From positions 11,791 to 21,529 of the forward strand of contig DHPI01000022.1 in NCBI GenBank assembly GCA_002407865.1: a stretch of DNA of 9,739 bases. The letters are read 5' to 3'. The stretch comes from Spirochaetia bacterium UBA5368. GTDB taxonomy: Bacteria; Spirochaetota; UBA4802; UBA5368. Shown here piece after piece: positions 1 to 7,518 of this stretch (position 1 is the stretch's first letter; each line of letters begins with the position of its first letter). The translations under genes were made by a program, and so were the position numbers. The notes under the pieces were generated by a model. It was not told the origin of the DNA, ran no database searches, and was given only the letters and a program-made list of their open reading frames with translations.

Positions 1-2089
1 TTCTGAGTGAGTAGGGGAGGTTGTCGCTCCACGGGAATTCGTCGCGGGCGTAAAACAACTTTTCATTTTCATAGCTGAATATAAAGTTCGGATAGAAACG
101 CTGCAGCATGTAGTTAACGCCGACAACGGCGCGTTTCTGAATATCATACATGTAGGCATGCGCGTCGTAATAGTGGTGGTAGAGGGTATCGGCGCCCATA
201 ATTGAAAAACCGTAAAAGCCGTCATAGCGTTTTTCATAGATTTCTTCCGATCCGAAAATCGGGATCCAGAAGGAAGGTAGAATCGAGCGCCATGGAGAAT
301 AGGCCGACGATTGCGGTATTTGCTCCGGCGTCTCATCGGTGTATGCGGCAGTGAAGTAATCGCGGTCGACCGGCGTAAAGTGCAGCACTTGTGTTTCGTA
401 CGGCGTGCGCGGGTATTGCGCAAGCGCAATGTTGAATCCCCGGGAACTGTACGATGAAAAGGCAATGGTCGCGCCCTCGGGCGACACGTCTGGATGAAAT
501 GCTCCTCCGGTGAGGTTAGTCAGCCTTGCGAACGCACCCGTTTTGAGATGTATTTCATATAGGTTATAGACGCCGGTACGATCGGAGCTGAGGAGAATCC
601 TGTCGCCGCCGGGGTGCCACGACGGGCAAATGTCATTAAACCTTCCCGATGTAAGCCGCAGAAATTCATTTTTTCTTATATCGTAGACAATAATGCCCGT
701 ATCGCCGTTCGGTTCCCTGACGGAAAATACCAGCTTTGACGCATCGGGCGATAGTCGTGGAAATGCAAACTGAAATGCGCTGCCGCTCAGTACAGGGGTA
801 TACGATGAAAACGACAGGTCGGAGAGTACAAGGGAATAGCGCCCGCGCTGCTGTGAAATAAAGACGGATTTTTTTCCATCCGCGCTTACGTCGATATAGG
901 CGCTTCTGAGGCCGCTGCTCAACTGTCGGTAGTGCGTGTTGTATCTGAACGCTTCGTTATATAATGAAAACGATTTATAGTATTCGGCGTCCGAGCAGTA
1001 CAGGATTCCGTCGGCGGTAACGCTGATGCTGTTTGGATCGTGTACCGGGCAGAGGCGCGTCGATGTTTCCGATGCCATGGAATACCGCATCAGCGCCGGC
1101 CTCGACGTATTTGTGCGCTGAATATAATACAGCGCTGAGCCGTTATGCGCAAACCGCGGAAGCGAGGCGCCGTAGCCGCATGTGGTTATTTCCTTGAATT
1201 TGGTAATGCCTTCAGATTCTATCCGGCGTATTGTGTTCCGGTAGCGGATTGTAAGATACGATTCCCATTCCTTCCAGAGCGAGGGGAAGCTTTCGCCGTA
1301 CACGCCGCGCGCGGTGTAATTGACCAGGTACGGCAGCACATTATCGGAGTTTTCAATCATCACGTCGCTGAAGACGCCGCGCCCGTATTTCTTCTCAAGG
1401 TATTCGACGAATCTGCCGCCGTAGAGGTATGGCACGTTCCCGGCCGGCCAGTCGCGCGGAAAATGCGATGCCAGCGCGATCGATGAAAGCCGGCTTTCGG
1501 TGACATCCATGCGGAGCACCATGTCGGCGTAGGTGCTGTTATTTCTCCCGAACGGAAGAATTTCCGATTCGTGATAGACCGCGTTTCCTTCGGTTATCCA
1601 GATTGGAAGAAAAATACTGGGAAAACACACCCTGCCGAGGGTATAGCGAGTTACCGATGGAATGCCCGATATCGTATCGAGATTGAGGGTATGTGTGTAT
1701 TCATGTGTAAACACGAGCTCAAGCCAGTTCGCATAATTGTGCAGCGCCGAATCGGGCGCGGGGCGCGTTATATATATCTGCACCCTGTTGTAGGGAAACG
1801 GCGTGGAGAATCCGTTGGCGAAATCGGTGGTATCGGCAAGCACGACATCCGTGCGAAAAAACGGCTGCCAGCGGATGAGCGGGCTTAACCTGCGGTGTGT
1901 GTTTTCCGCGATGACCGACAGCAGCGCCGCGTCCTTTTCCAACCCCTGATGATAATGTATCCAGAAATGTTCGGTCCTGATTGATTTCCATGTGAGCTCC
2001 GGGCCGAACATGACCGATGCGGCAAGCGCCCGCGGGAGCAATGCCAGTGCGGTGAGAAGCCATATTGTCAGCAGCGGGTGGCGTTTCAT
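1..2089 (-). CDS. Exported zinc-peptidase / TolB-like beta-propeller / barrel protein (C-terminus cut by window edge)
   Basis: About 696 residues are visible and the reading frame is open to the left edge, so the C-terminus is missing. The start is the only ATG after an in-frame stop at 2120-2122; no clear Shine-Dalgarno precedes it. Residues 1-24 form a signal peptide (MKRH, hydrophobic core, then ALA before the likely cleavage). Residues 129-133 read HEYTH, an HExxH zinc site, and WITEGNA (164-170) supplies Glu167 as a probable third ligand, the gluzincin / peptidase-MA pattern. From about 300 to 580 there are repeated propeller blades of the TolB/PD40 kind (for example FPRLSPDASKLVFS and DICPSWHPGGDRILLSSD). 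From about 597 the chain becomes rich in alternating aromatic strands (YDGFYGFSIMG, FYPNFIFSYEN), which suggests an outer-membrane beta barrel. By family it is a periplasmic or surface protein of unknown substrate; automatic annotation would often call it TolB-like, but it is not TolB itself. The domain reading is firm for the zinc site and blades, weaker for the barrel. Confidence 0.85.
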   Translation of the reverse strand, partial: MKRHPLLTIWLLTALALLPRALAASVMFGPELTWKSIRTEHFWIHYHQGLEKDAALLSVIAENTHRRLSPLIRWQPFFRTDVVLADTTDFANGFSTPFPYNRVQIYITRPAPDSALHNYANWLELVFTHEYTHTLNLDTISGIPSVTRYTLGRVCFPSIFLPIWITEGNAVYHESEILPFGRNNSTYADMVLRMDVTESRLSSIALASHFPRDWPAGNVPYLYGGRFVEYLEKKYGRGVFSDVMIENSDNVLPYLVNYTARGVYGESFPSLWKEWESYLTIRYRNTIRRIESEGITKFKEITTCGYGASLPRFAHNGSALYYIQRTNTSRPALMRYSMASETSTRLCPVHDPNSISVTADGILYCSDAEYYKSFSLYNEAFRYNTHYRQLSSGLRSAYIDVSADGKKSVFISQQRGRYSLVLSDLSFSSYTPVLSGSAFQFAFPRLSPDASKLVFSVREPNGDTGIIVYDIRKNEFLRLTSGRFNDICPSWHPGGDRILLSSDRTGVYNLYEIHLKTGAFARLTNLTGGAFHPDVSPEGATIAFSSYSSRGFNIALAQYPRTPYETQVLHFTPVDRDYFTAAYTDETPEQIPQSSAYSPWRSILPSFWIPIFGSEEIYEKRYDGFYGFSIMGADTLYHHYYDAHAYMYDIQKRAVVGVNYMLQRFYPNFIFSYENEKLFYARDEFPWSDNLPYSLR

Positions 2090-2165
2090 GCCGAAAAGGT
2101 ATTTGGTATGTGGGAATAGTCAAATGCGAAATATGTGGTGCGGTCATTTTTTAAATATAAAATAA

Positions 2166-2193
2166 TTGCCAATACGACCCCACATGATAAAAT
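2166..2193 (+). promoter_or_regulatory. Sigma70-type promoter for the DUF362 gene
   Basis: TTGCCA (2166-2171) and TAAAAT (2188-2193) each match the -35 and -10 consensus at five of six positions and are 16 bp apart. The start of transcription would fall near 2200, leaving a leader of about 59 bases before the ATG at 2259. The leader carries a small hairpin (CGGC 2228-2231 with GCCG 2236-2239). The promoter lies inside the region that a longer TTG-initiated reading of the gene would have to translate, which argues for the later start. Confidence 0.5.
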
Positions 2194-2258
2194 GCGATTT
2201 TTCGGAGTTAAATCAATCCAAATGCTGCGGCGTATGCCGTGTTATGAGGCAGAGAACA

Positions 2259-3359
2259 ATGAGTATCGTATATTTTTCCAATTTCAGATGCAGCAGTAAA
2301 GACAATATCTTCAGTAAAACGAAGAAGCTCCTTCTTAAAACAGAGTTTTTGCAGCAGGTAGCCGAAAAAGACCTTGTTGCCGTGAAAACGCATTTCGGCG
2401 AATATGGTAATCTTGCCTTCATACCGCCGCAGGTATTAAAGGTAATAGTGGATATGATTAAGGAGCGAAAGGGACGGCCGTTCATTACCGACGCGAATAC
2501 GCTGTACCGCGGAAGCAGAAGCAACGCCGTCGATCACCTGAATAACGCGATCATGAACGGTTTTGTCATGGAGGCGGCCGGCGCGCCCGTGATTATCGCC
2601 GACGGCCTCAAGGGGGACGATTACGCGATTGTTTCAGCGAAGGGCAAACATTTCAATGAGGTAAGAATAGCCTCTGCCATCCACGGAGCGGATGCCGTTA
2701 TCGCGATGTCGCACGTAAAAGGCCATGAGCTCTACGGTCTCGGCGGCGCCATCAAAAACATCGCCATGGGGTGCGCGCCGCCGTCGGGAAAACAGACGAT
2801 TCATTCAGACCTGAAGCCGAAGGTAAAAGAGTCGCTATGTACGGCGTGTATGACGTGCATCAGGCGGTGCCCCGCTGACGCGATATCGCTTAACGAAAAA
2901 AAGAAGGCGTATATAAATCAAGATATGTGCATCAGCTGCGGGGAGTGCACCGTTCTATGCCCGTACGACGCAATACCTGTCGTCTGGAAGACGGACCATA
3001 CGCCGCTGCATGAACGGACGGCGGAATACGCTCATGGCATACTGTCGTCAAAACCGGGCAAATGGGTGTTTATAAATTATATTATGAATGTGTCGCCGCA
3101 GTGCGACTGCTATTACTGGAACGATGCGCCGATTATTCAGAATATCGGGATACTGGCGTCAACCGATCCGGTTGCTATCGACAGGGCCTCGGCCGACCTG
3201 GTAAACAGCGCCGTACCGCTGCCCGATTCGAAGATTGCCGGCAAAGACCCTTCAAAGGATAATGTGAAGGCTTTGTATAATATTGAATGGGAATATCTCC
3301 TTACGTACGCGGAGAGCATTGGAATGGGCGAAAATAAATACGATCTTGTGGAAATATAG
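2259..3359 (+). CDS. DUF362 domain protein with double [4Fe-4S] ferredoxin domain
   Basis: This 366-residue protein has the DUF362 layout. An N-terminal half opens with MSIVYFSNF and carries family-typical stretches such as KTHFGEYGNLAF, FITDANTLYRGSR, SHVKGHELYGLGGAIKNIAMG. A ferredoxin insert follows with two CxxCxxCxxxCP motifs (Cys194/197/200/204 and Cys224/227/230/234), each able to hold one [4Fe-4S] cluster. The C-terminal part has CDC (282-284) and GILASTDPVAIDRAS. No signal peptide is seen, so it should be cytoplasmic. The family is thought to take part in redox chemistry, but its substrate is unknown. The frame is open upstream to a TTG at 2166, but the ATG at 2259 is preferred because homologues begin at this point, GAGG (2246-2249) sits 9 bases ahead, and a promoter overlaps the extension. 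It may be transcribed alone or with the receiver gene 77 bases downstream. Confidence 0.9.
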   Translation: MSIVYFSNFRCSSKDNIFSKTKKLLLKTEFLQQVAEKDLVAVKTHFGEYGNLAFIPPQVLKVIVDMIKERKGRPFITDANTLYRGSRSNAVDHLNNAIMNGFVMEAAGAPVIIADGLKGDDYAIVSAKGKHFNEVRIASAIHGADAVIAMSHVKGHELYGLGGAIKNIAMGCAPPSGKQTIHSDLKPKVKESLCTACMTCIRRCPADAISLNEKKKAYINQDMCISCGECTVLCPYDAIPVVWKTDHTPLHERTAEYAHGILSSKPGKWVFINYIMNVSPQCDCYYWNDAPIIQNIGILASTDPVAIDRASADLVNSAVPLPDSKIAGKDPSKDNVKALYNIEWEYLLTYAESIGMGENKYDLVEI

Positions 3360-3372
3360 TTCTTTTTTGCTG

Positions 3373-3399
3373 TTGACAGCATATGACGTGATATATAGT
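3373..3399 (+). promoter_or_regulatory. Candidate promoter of the receiver / tail-anchored protein operon
   Basis: A perfect -35 hexamer TTGACA (3373-3378) is followed 15 bp later by TATAGT (3394-3399, five of six to consensus). The spacer is shorter than ideal. Both elements sit in dyads: GCTGT-TG-ACAGC at 3369-3380 and the perfect palindrome ATAGTACTAT at 3395-3404, either of which could be a regulator site. No terminator is visible between the DUF362 stop and this point, so read-through from upstream is also possible. Confidence 0.45.
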
Positions 3400-3436
3400 A
3401 CTATGATGTGATGGTGCCGGAGGTAAAAAGGGTGCT

Positions 3437-3886
3437 ATGAAGAGTCAATTTGATTTTCCAAATCTGAATACCAAAAGGCCCGATGGAGTCAAACCCAGCG
3501 GCCGGCCGTATAAAGTCATGGTGGTGGAGGATAAGGAGTTCCAGCGCAAGCAGTTGGTGCAGATTCTCGAATCGGAGGGGTATGTCGTGGTCGCGTCCGC
3601 TGAAAACGGCGACCAGGCGTTGAAACTGTACGACGAACACGCGCGTGATCTGGATCTTATTACAACCGACCTCGACATGCCTGTTCTCGACGGTTACGCG
3701 ATGCTTTATGAGTTGATGCAGAAAAAGCCAAAGGCGAGGATTGTTTTTATCAGCGAAGATACCACGAAAACCATACTTGCGGAGCTGCTGAAAATGGGTG
3801 CGGCGGATTATATACTCAAACCGATTCAGCGGGGCCTGATTCTCGAGAGAATCAAACAGGTTTTAAACAAGGCAAATCCCACATAA
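3437..3886 (+). CDS. Stand-alone response-regulator receiver (CheY-like)
   Basis: The 149-residue product is a single receiver domain (about residues 25-146) with a 24-residue polar N-terminal extension and no output domain. All the conserved receiver residues are present: the acidic pair Glu31-Asp32 (VVEDKE), the phosphoacceptor Asp78 in TTDLDMPVLDG, the switch Ser106 in VFISED, and Lys128 in ILKPI. It should therefore be phosphorylated by a histidine kinase, which is not in this window. The ATG is preceded by GGAGG (3419-3423), rather far at 13 bases, and by AAGGG closer in. The next gene starts 25 bases after its stop, so the two are probably co-transcribed and the neighbour may be the effector. 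A CheY role in chemotaxis is possible but nothing adjacent supports it, so no gene symbol is given. Confidence 0.92.
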   Translation: MKSQFDFPNLNTKRPDGVKPSGRPYKVMVVEDKEFQRKQLVQILESEGYVVVASAENGDQALKLYDEHARDLDLITTDLDMPVLDGYAMLYELMQKKPKARIVFISEDTTKTILAELLKMGAADYILKPIQRGLILERIKQVLNKANPT

Positions 3887-3911
3887 GAATAGCGCGAGAC
3901 CGGAAAGGCAT

Positions 3912-4979
3912 ATGAACAATGAATTGAATACGGCGCTGAATTCCCTTTCAGAACAGACGAACAAACTTAATGTTGCACTGCATTATGTCAATGGCGATAT
4001 GGAGAAGGCCAGGCAGATGGTGGCGGGATCGTACAAGGATATGTACGCCATCAAGGGAAAATTCATGTCGTCGTCGATCAGCGGCGCGTTTCTGATTTTT
4101 TTCAATTCCATATACAGCAAGCCGGTCGATATGGCCGTGACAGTCATTACTACATACGCGAAAAAAAATTTCGAGGCGTCGCTCGATTGGAGGCTGTTCG
4201 AAAAGGAAATACTCGACTTGATGGCCGGCGGCGATAACGACGATCACCTTGCGATTCTTGTGGCCAATAAATTTCGTGAAAGCTTCAATATTTCGTTTGG
4301 CAGGGAACTGTGCCGCTTTCTCGAAACTGATAACGCAATTGCGATCGAGCGGGTGTTCCATAAAATACTTCAGTTTATCCTGAACATCCAGCGTATCGAC
4401 ATGAAGATCGAATATCAGAAGATGTCATCGCTCGAAATGGAGCTCCTTTCCGCAAGCAGCCACAAGCTGACACCGGCGGATTTGATGAAAAACGGCGAAA
4501 CCGCACAGGCGCAGGATATGGCGTACGATGATACAAAGGATGATGCTGCCAATGTGGAGGGAGTGAAACTCATTATCAACGCGGCGCTGATTCTCTCGCC
4601 GATAAAGGGCAAGGATATCACGAAGCTCGTTCCCGGCGACCGCATCAGGGTGTCGGTTACCGACATGGATGCGAATGCCGTTTCGGTTATGCAGGCGCTC
4701 GATGCGTATAAAAATGGCGAATTTAAACCGGTTACCGCCAGGATCAAGTCGATTGATTTCAAACCGAATAAGGGCTGCACGATCTATGGCATTATCGCCC
4801 GCGGGATATATATTAAGATTGTTGAAGAAGAATTGAACATCAAAGTCGCGATGGATCCCACTTACGAAATGGCCCGGCGGGATCAGGCCGACGTGAATGA
4901 GATGAATATACCGCTTCTCGTGCTGTTTATTGTCGTATTTGTCATCGTCATGGCGCTTGTGCTGCTGTATCTGCTGTAG
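3912..4979 (+). CDS. Unrecognised tail-anchored membrane protein, partner of the receiver gene
   Basis: I do not recognise this 355-residue protein. Four parts can be seen. Residues about 15-55 (VALHYVNGDMEKARQMVAG) have the look of a small UBA-like or EF-Ts-N-like helical bundle in which a growing 'NGD..KA' turn precedes a helix; this is only a resemblance. Residues about 56-175 are predicted helical. Residues about 176-215 are a polar, probably flexible linker. Residues about 219-315 look beta-rich (LILSPIKGKDITKLVPGDRIRVS, then ARIKSIDFKPNKGCTIYGII). The last 24 residues are one very hydrophobic helix ending at the C-terminus, so the bulk should face the cytoplasm with the tail in the inner membrane. 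No signal peptide is present. GGAAAGG (3902-3908) precedes the ATG. Its place 25 bases after a receiver that lacks an output domain suggests it acts with that receiver. No catalytic motif was found. Confidence 0.85.
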   Translation: MNNELNTALNSLSEQTNKLNVALHYVNGDMEKARQMVAGSYKDMYAIKGKFMSSSISGAFLIFFNSIYSKPVDMAVTVITTYAKKNFEASLDWRLFEKEILDLMAGGDNDDHLAILVANKFRESFNISFGRELCRFLETDNAIAIERVFHKILQFILNIQRIDMKIEYQKMSSLEMELLSASSHKLTPADLMKNGETAQAQDMAYDDTKDDAANVEGVKLIINAALILSPIKGKDITKLVPGDRIRVSVTDMDANAVSVMQALDAYKNGEFKPVTARIKSIDFKPNKGCTIYGIIARGIYIKIVEEELNIKVAMDPTYEMARRDQADVNEMNIPLLVLFIVVFVIVMALVLLYLL

Positions 4980-4980
4980 C

Positions 4981-5742
4981 TTATACCATCCTGATGGGGA
5001 TGTTTTTTTTTCGCAGGTATTCCTTCACGTCCCTGATGGTGATTTCCCTGAAGTGAAAAATGGACGCCGCAAGGACCGCATCGGCTTTCGCGGCTGTGAG
5101 GCCTTCGTATATGTGTTCTTTTGTGCCGATGCCTCCCGATGCGATGACGGGGATGCTGACAGCGTTGGCTATGGTGCGTGTAAGCTCGATATCGTAGCCT
5201 ATTTTCGTTCCGTCCCTGTCCATGCTGGTGAGAAGCAGTTCGCCGGCGCCGAGCCGATTCGCACGGACGGCCCACGCAACCGCGTCAATGTCGGTAGGTG
5301 TTCTTCCCCCGTTCAGATAGACGTTCCATCCTCCGCCACTGTTCCGTTTTGCGTCGATCGCGACGAGGATGCATTGTGACCCAAACTTGACGGCCGATTC
5401 GCCGATGATGTCGGGATTCATTACCGCCGCTGTGTTTATTGAAACCTTGTCGGCGCCGCTTTCAAGTATCATGCGGATGTCGTCGATCGTGCGTATTCCG
5501 CCTCCTACCGTAAAGGGGATGTTCACCGTTTCAGCGACATTTTTAACCATTTCGAGAACGATGGAGCGTCTGTCCGACGATGCCGTTATGTCGAGAAATA
5601 CCAGTTCGTCAGCGCCTTCTTCGTCGTAAAACTTGCCGTTTTCGACCGGATCACCCGCGTCTCTGAAATTGATGAAATTAACACCCTTGACGACGCGGCC
5701 GTTGTTAACGTCGAGACATGGAATTATTCGTTTTGCGAGCAT
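4981..5742 (-). CDS. hisF: Imidazole glycerol phosphate synthase, cyclase subunit HisF
   Basis: HisF joins with the glutaminase HisH to convert PRFAR and ammonia into imidazole glycerol phosphate and AICAR, in histidine synthesis, in the cytoplasm. The 253-residue product is the usual length and opens with the textbook [12 protein letters not shown]. The catalytic pair Asp11 and Asp130 (VAIDAKR) is intact, as are the phosphate-binding and barrel signatures [28 protein letters not shown] and IASGGIGT. The start at 5742 is chosen over an upstream in-frame ATG at 5769 because it gives the canonical N-terminus and has GGAGAG (5748-5753) five bases away. hisH and other his genes are absent from the window, so the gene is detached from any his cluster here. 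It lies 64 bases downstream of the phosphatase gene on the same strand. Its stop codon is one base from that of the convergent gene. Confidence 0.97.
   Translation of the reverse strand: MLAKRIIPCLDVNNGRVVKGVNFINFRDAGDPVENGKFYDEEGADELVFLDITASSDRRSIVLEMVKNVAETVNIPFTVGGGIRTIDDIRMILESGADKVSINTAAVMNPDIIGESAVKFGSQCILVAIDAKRNSGGGWNVYLNGGRTPTDIDAVAWAVRANRLGAGELLLTSMDRDGTKIGYDIELTRTIANAVSIPVIASGGIGTKEHIYEGLTAAKADAVLAASIFHFREITIRDVKEYLRKKNIPIRMV
4987..5011 (+). terminator. Intrinsic terminator of the receiver operon, lying inside the 3' end of hisF
   Basis: On the plus strand CATCC (4987-4991), a six-base loop and GGATG (4998-5002) form a five-pair stem that runs directly into nine T residues (5003-5011). 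It begins eight bases after the stop codon of the tail-anchored protein gene, the expected place. The same bases encode the final residues of HisF on the other strand. The stem is short and a competing fold (CCATC with GATGG) exists, so strength is uncertain; the T tract is the stronger part of the evidence. Confidence 0.55.
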
Positions 5743-5806
5743 GCGCACTCTCCGGAGATTTCCGAACAATTTTTTCGGTCCGGTGCTGTTAAATTCAATT
5801 AAAATT

Positions 5807-7435
5807 TTACCGTGAAACCGTTTCGTGCGCCCGTTTTATATCGAGTACGTGAAAAAAACGCAGCAGCGCGCTCAAGATGAACGGATAGAAGAGCGCGAGA
5901 GAGAACAGCCTTACGCTGAAAATGTATGGGTCAGGGATGATAGTATAAAATGGAACGAAAAATCCGGCGAGGATAATCGTTTCAGTCATGAGATACAACA
6001 GCGAGCCCGCGGCGTCGTCGGGGGCCGAGGGCGATCGGCGCGCCAAAAGTGATGAAAATCTGAAGGCGCAATATGCGCCGCATAGCATCAGGAAAATCAG
6101 GCACGCGGCGGCAATATCGTACGCGATGCGGGAATCGATATGCCGCATCGCGATGCCTGCGCCTGTGACAATGGCAGCGTTGGCGCACAGGTTGATTTTC
6201 AGCCCATGCGCCTTCCGGCGCGCCGCCCATCCGGCGAACAGAATGATGAGCAGTGACGCGGCGATTCTCTGCGTCATCATAATGTGTGCCGTCAACGCCG
6301 ACGGGTAGTTTGATAATTTTTGCGCAAGCAGCGTTTCGTACATGCGCCTGTCATCGGCGGTGGAAAAGGTGAGAGGAGCGGCATCGATCAATGAGGGATG
6401 CGCGAGTGATCGCGCCAGCAGCTCTTTGCGCGCGATGGATTTCTCGATATAGCTGTTATACCGCGGTTCGTCGAGCGCTTCGGCGATAAGGTGTCCCGTG
6501 GAGAAATCCGGCAGCGGGATTCCAGAAAGCGCCGCGATTGTCGGCGCTATCGAGAGGCAGGTGTAGCCGCGGTCAACCGTTGCGGGACGCAGGTTGTGCG
6601 AGAAAAAATACAGCGGTATTTTCAATGTCGAGTCCTCGCTGCCGCCGTGGTTGCCGTCGGCGTTCATGCCGTGATCTGATGTAACAATTACCAGGGATGA
6701 GGGATATTCTTTTTCGAGGCCGGCAAAAATCTCTCCTAACAGCGCGTCGATCTCTCTAATGGATGCAGTGTAATGCGGGCCAGTGCCCGATTGCCGTTTG
6801 TGAGCCACGCTGTCAGGCGCGGTAAAGTGCAGCAGCGTAAAATAAGGGAGGCGCTTCGTCGTGATGAGGTCGAGCGCGGCGTTTGCGACCTCGCGCGAGT
6901 CGCGGTCGCCACAGCATTCGACGGGAATGTAGCTGGTTTTACCGCGAAACATCTCCTTGTACCAGTGAAACCCGATAATGGCGGACGAGAGGCCGGCCTT
7001 GTTGAGCGAATCGAACAGCGAACCGGTTTTCTGGCGCCATGGGCGCCTGAAGTCGTTGCCGACGACGCCGTTTATGTACGGAGGCGCGCCGGAAAGGATG
7101 GCGAAATAATTTACCGCGCTTACCGATGGAAGCACGCAGGCGGCGTCTGAAAAGCGGATTCCGCACGCGTTCCATCGCGCGGTTATAACCGGTGAAACGG
7201 CGTCGCTGTAGAGGTTTTGGCGTGTGGCGCCGTCGAGCAGTACCAGCAGTATATTCGTGTAGCGTGGAGGAAGCGCCGGTCCGCTTTCGGATGCCGCGGC
7301 ATCGACGACCCGGGAATACTGAATGCTGTGTCTGAAATGTTCGTGCGTATTCGTATTAATTTTTATAATATAGATGAGAAGGCACACCAGAATGCAGATC
7401 CCGAGAGTTTTTTCATTGTGAAAATTCATTGACAT
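5807..7435 (-). CDS. Membrane-anchored alkaline-phosphatase-superfamily phosphodiesterase / transferase
   Basis: The 542-residue protein has an uncleaved N-terminal anchor (about 10-26), a soluble catalytic domain (about 58-320) probably outside the inner membrane, and about five C-terminal membrane helices (roughly 388-405, 415-430, 437-460, 477-500, 505-528). Metal-site residues of the type I phosphodiesterase / nucleotide pyrophosphatase group are recognisable: Asp68 (LLDGA), Asp208 and His212 (APDSVAH), Asp254-His255 (TSDHGM) and His263 (NHGG). By alignment with the family's FPTKTFPNH motif the nucleophile would be Ser106 in LPSVSAVN, followed by [13 protein letters not shown]. Head-group transferases such as the GPI ethanolamine-phosphate transferases also combine this fold with a membrane tail, so a lipid or envelope-glycan substrate is reasonable but not shown. 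The start could be ATG 7435 or ATG 7429; neither has a strong ribosome site. It probably shares a transcript with hisF. Confidence 0.88.
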   Translation of the reverse strand: MSMNFHNEKTLGICILVCLLIYIIKINTNTHEHFRHSIQYSRVVDAAASESGPALPPRYTNILLVLLDGATRQNLYSDAVSPVITARWNACGIRFSDAACVLPSVSAVNYFAILSGAPPYINGVVGNDFRRPWRQKTGSLFDSLNKAGLSSAIIGFHWYKEMFRGKTSYIPVECCGDRDSREVANAALDLITTKRLPYFTLLHFTAPDSVAHKRQSGTGPHYTASIREIDALLGEIFAGLEKEYPSSLVIVTSDHGMNADGNHGGSEDSTLKIPLYFFSHNLRPATVDRGYTCLSIAPTIAALSGIPLPDFSTGHLIAEALDEPRYNSYIEKSIARKELLARSLAHPSLIDAAPLTFSTADDRRMYETLLAQKLSNYPSALTAHIMMTQRIAASLLIILFAGWAARRKAHGLKINLCANAAIVTGAGIAMRHIDSRIAYDIAAACLIFLMLCGAYCAFRFSSLLARRSPSAPDDAAGSLLYLMTETIILAGFFVPFYTIIPDPYIFSVRLFSLALFYPFILSALLRFFHVLDIKRAHETVSR

Positions 7436-7469
7436 ATCCGCACGACGAAAGTACGCTCAATTTTGCATA

Positions 7470-7492
7470 GCGTAATGCCTTGCGAATTACGC
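7470..7492. promoter_or_regulatory. Inverted repeat, candidate operator between divergent genes
   Basis: GCGTAAT (7470-7476) and its exact reverse complement ATTACGC (7486-7492) are separated by nine bases, giving a 23-bp dyad. It lies in the 83-bp gap between the divergent phosphatase and prenyl-synthase genes. That size and position fit a dimeric helix-turn-helix regulator such as a TetR protein, and two TetR genes lie downstream on the plus strand. It has no T tract, so it is not a terminator. Function is inferred from position only. Confidence 0.4.
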
Positions 7493-7518
7493 AGATATTC
7501 TTGTACATTGTGTGATTG

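Noticed and set aside
1145..1888. Open frames on the plus strand opposite the left-edge gene
   Set aside because: They are low-complexity antisense readings without recognisable domains, whereas the minus frame is open for 2,089 bases with a signal peptide, HExxH and propeller blades.
1..2089. Calling the left-edge gene tolB
   Set aside because: Only the propeller resembles TolB. The zinc-peptidase domain, greater length and barrel-like C-terminus, and the absence of tol/pal neighbours, speak against it.
2228..2239. Small hairpin in the DUF362 leader that might be a riboswitch or thermosensor element
   Set aside because: Four strong base pairs and a leader of about 59 bases are too little structure to match any riboswitch I know.
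3437..3886. Calling the receiver gene cheY
   Set aside because: The domain is CheY-like but no chemotaxis gene is next to it, and it has an extra N-terminal segment, so the symbol is not justified.
4883..5379. Open frames bridging the junction of the tail-anchored gene and hisF
   Set aside because: They are antisense or out-of-frame readings of two well supported genes; their translations have biased composition and no family resemblance.
5762..5778. CCGAA/TTCGG hairpin between the phosphatase stop and the hisF start
   Set aside because: The stem is only five pairs with an A-rich loop and no T tract follows it on the minus strand, so I do not call it a terminator or attenuator.
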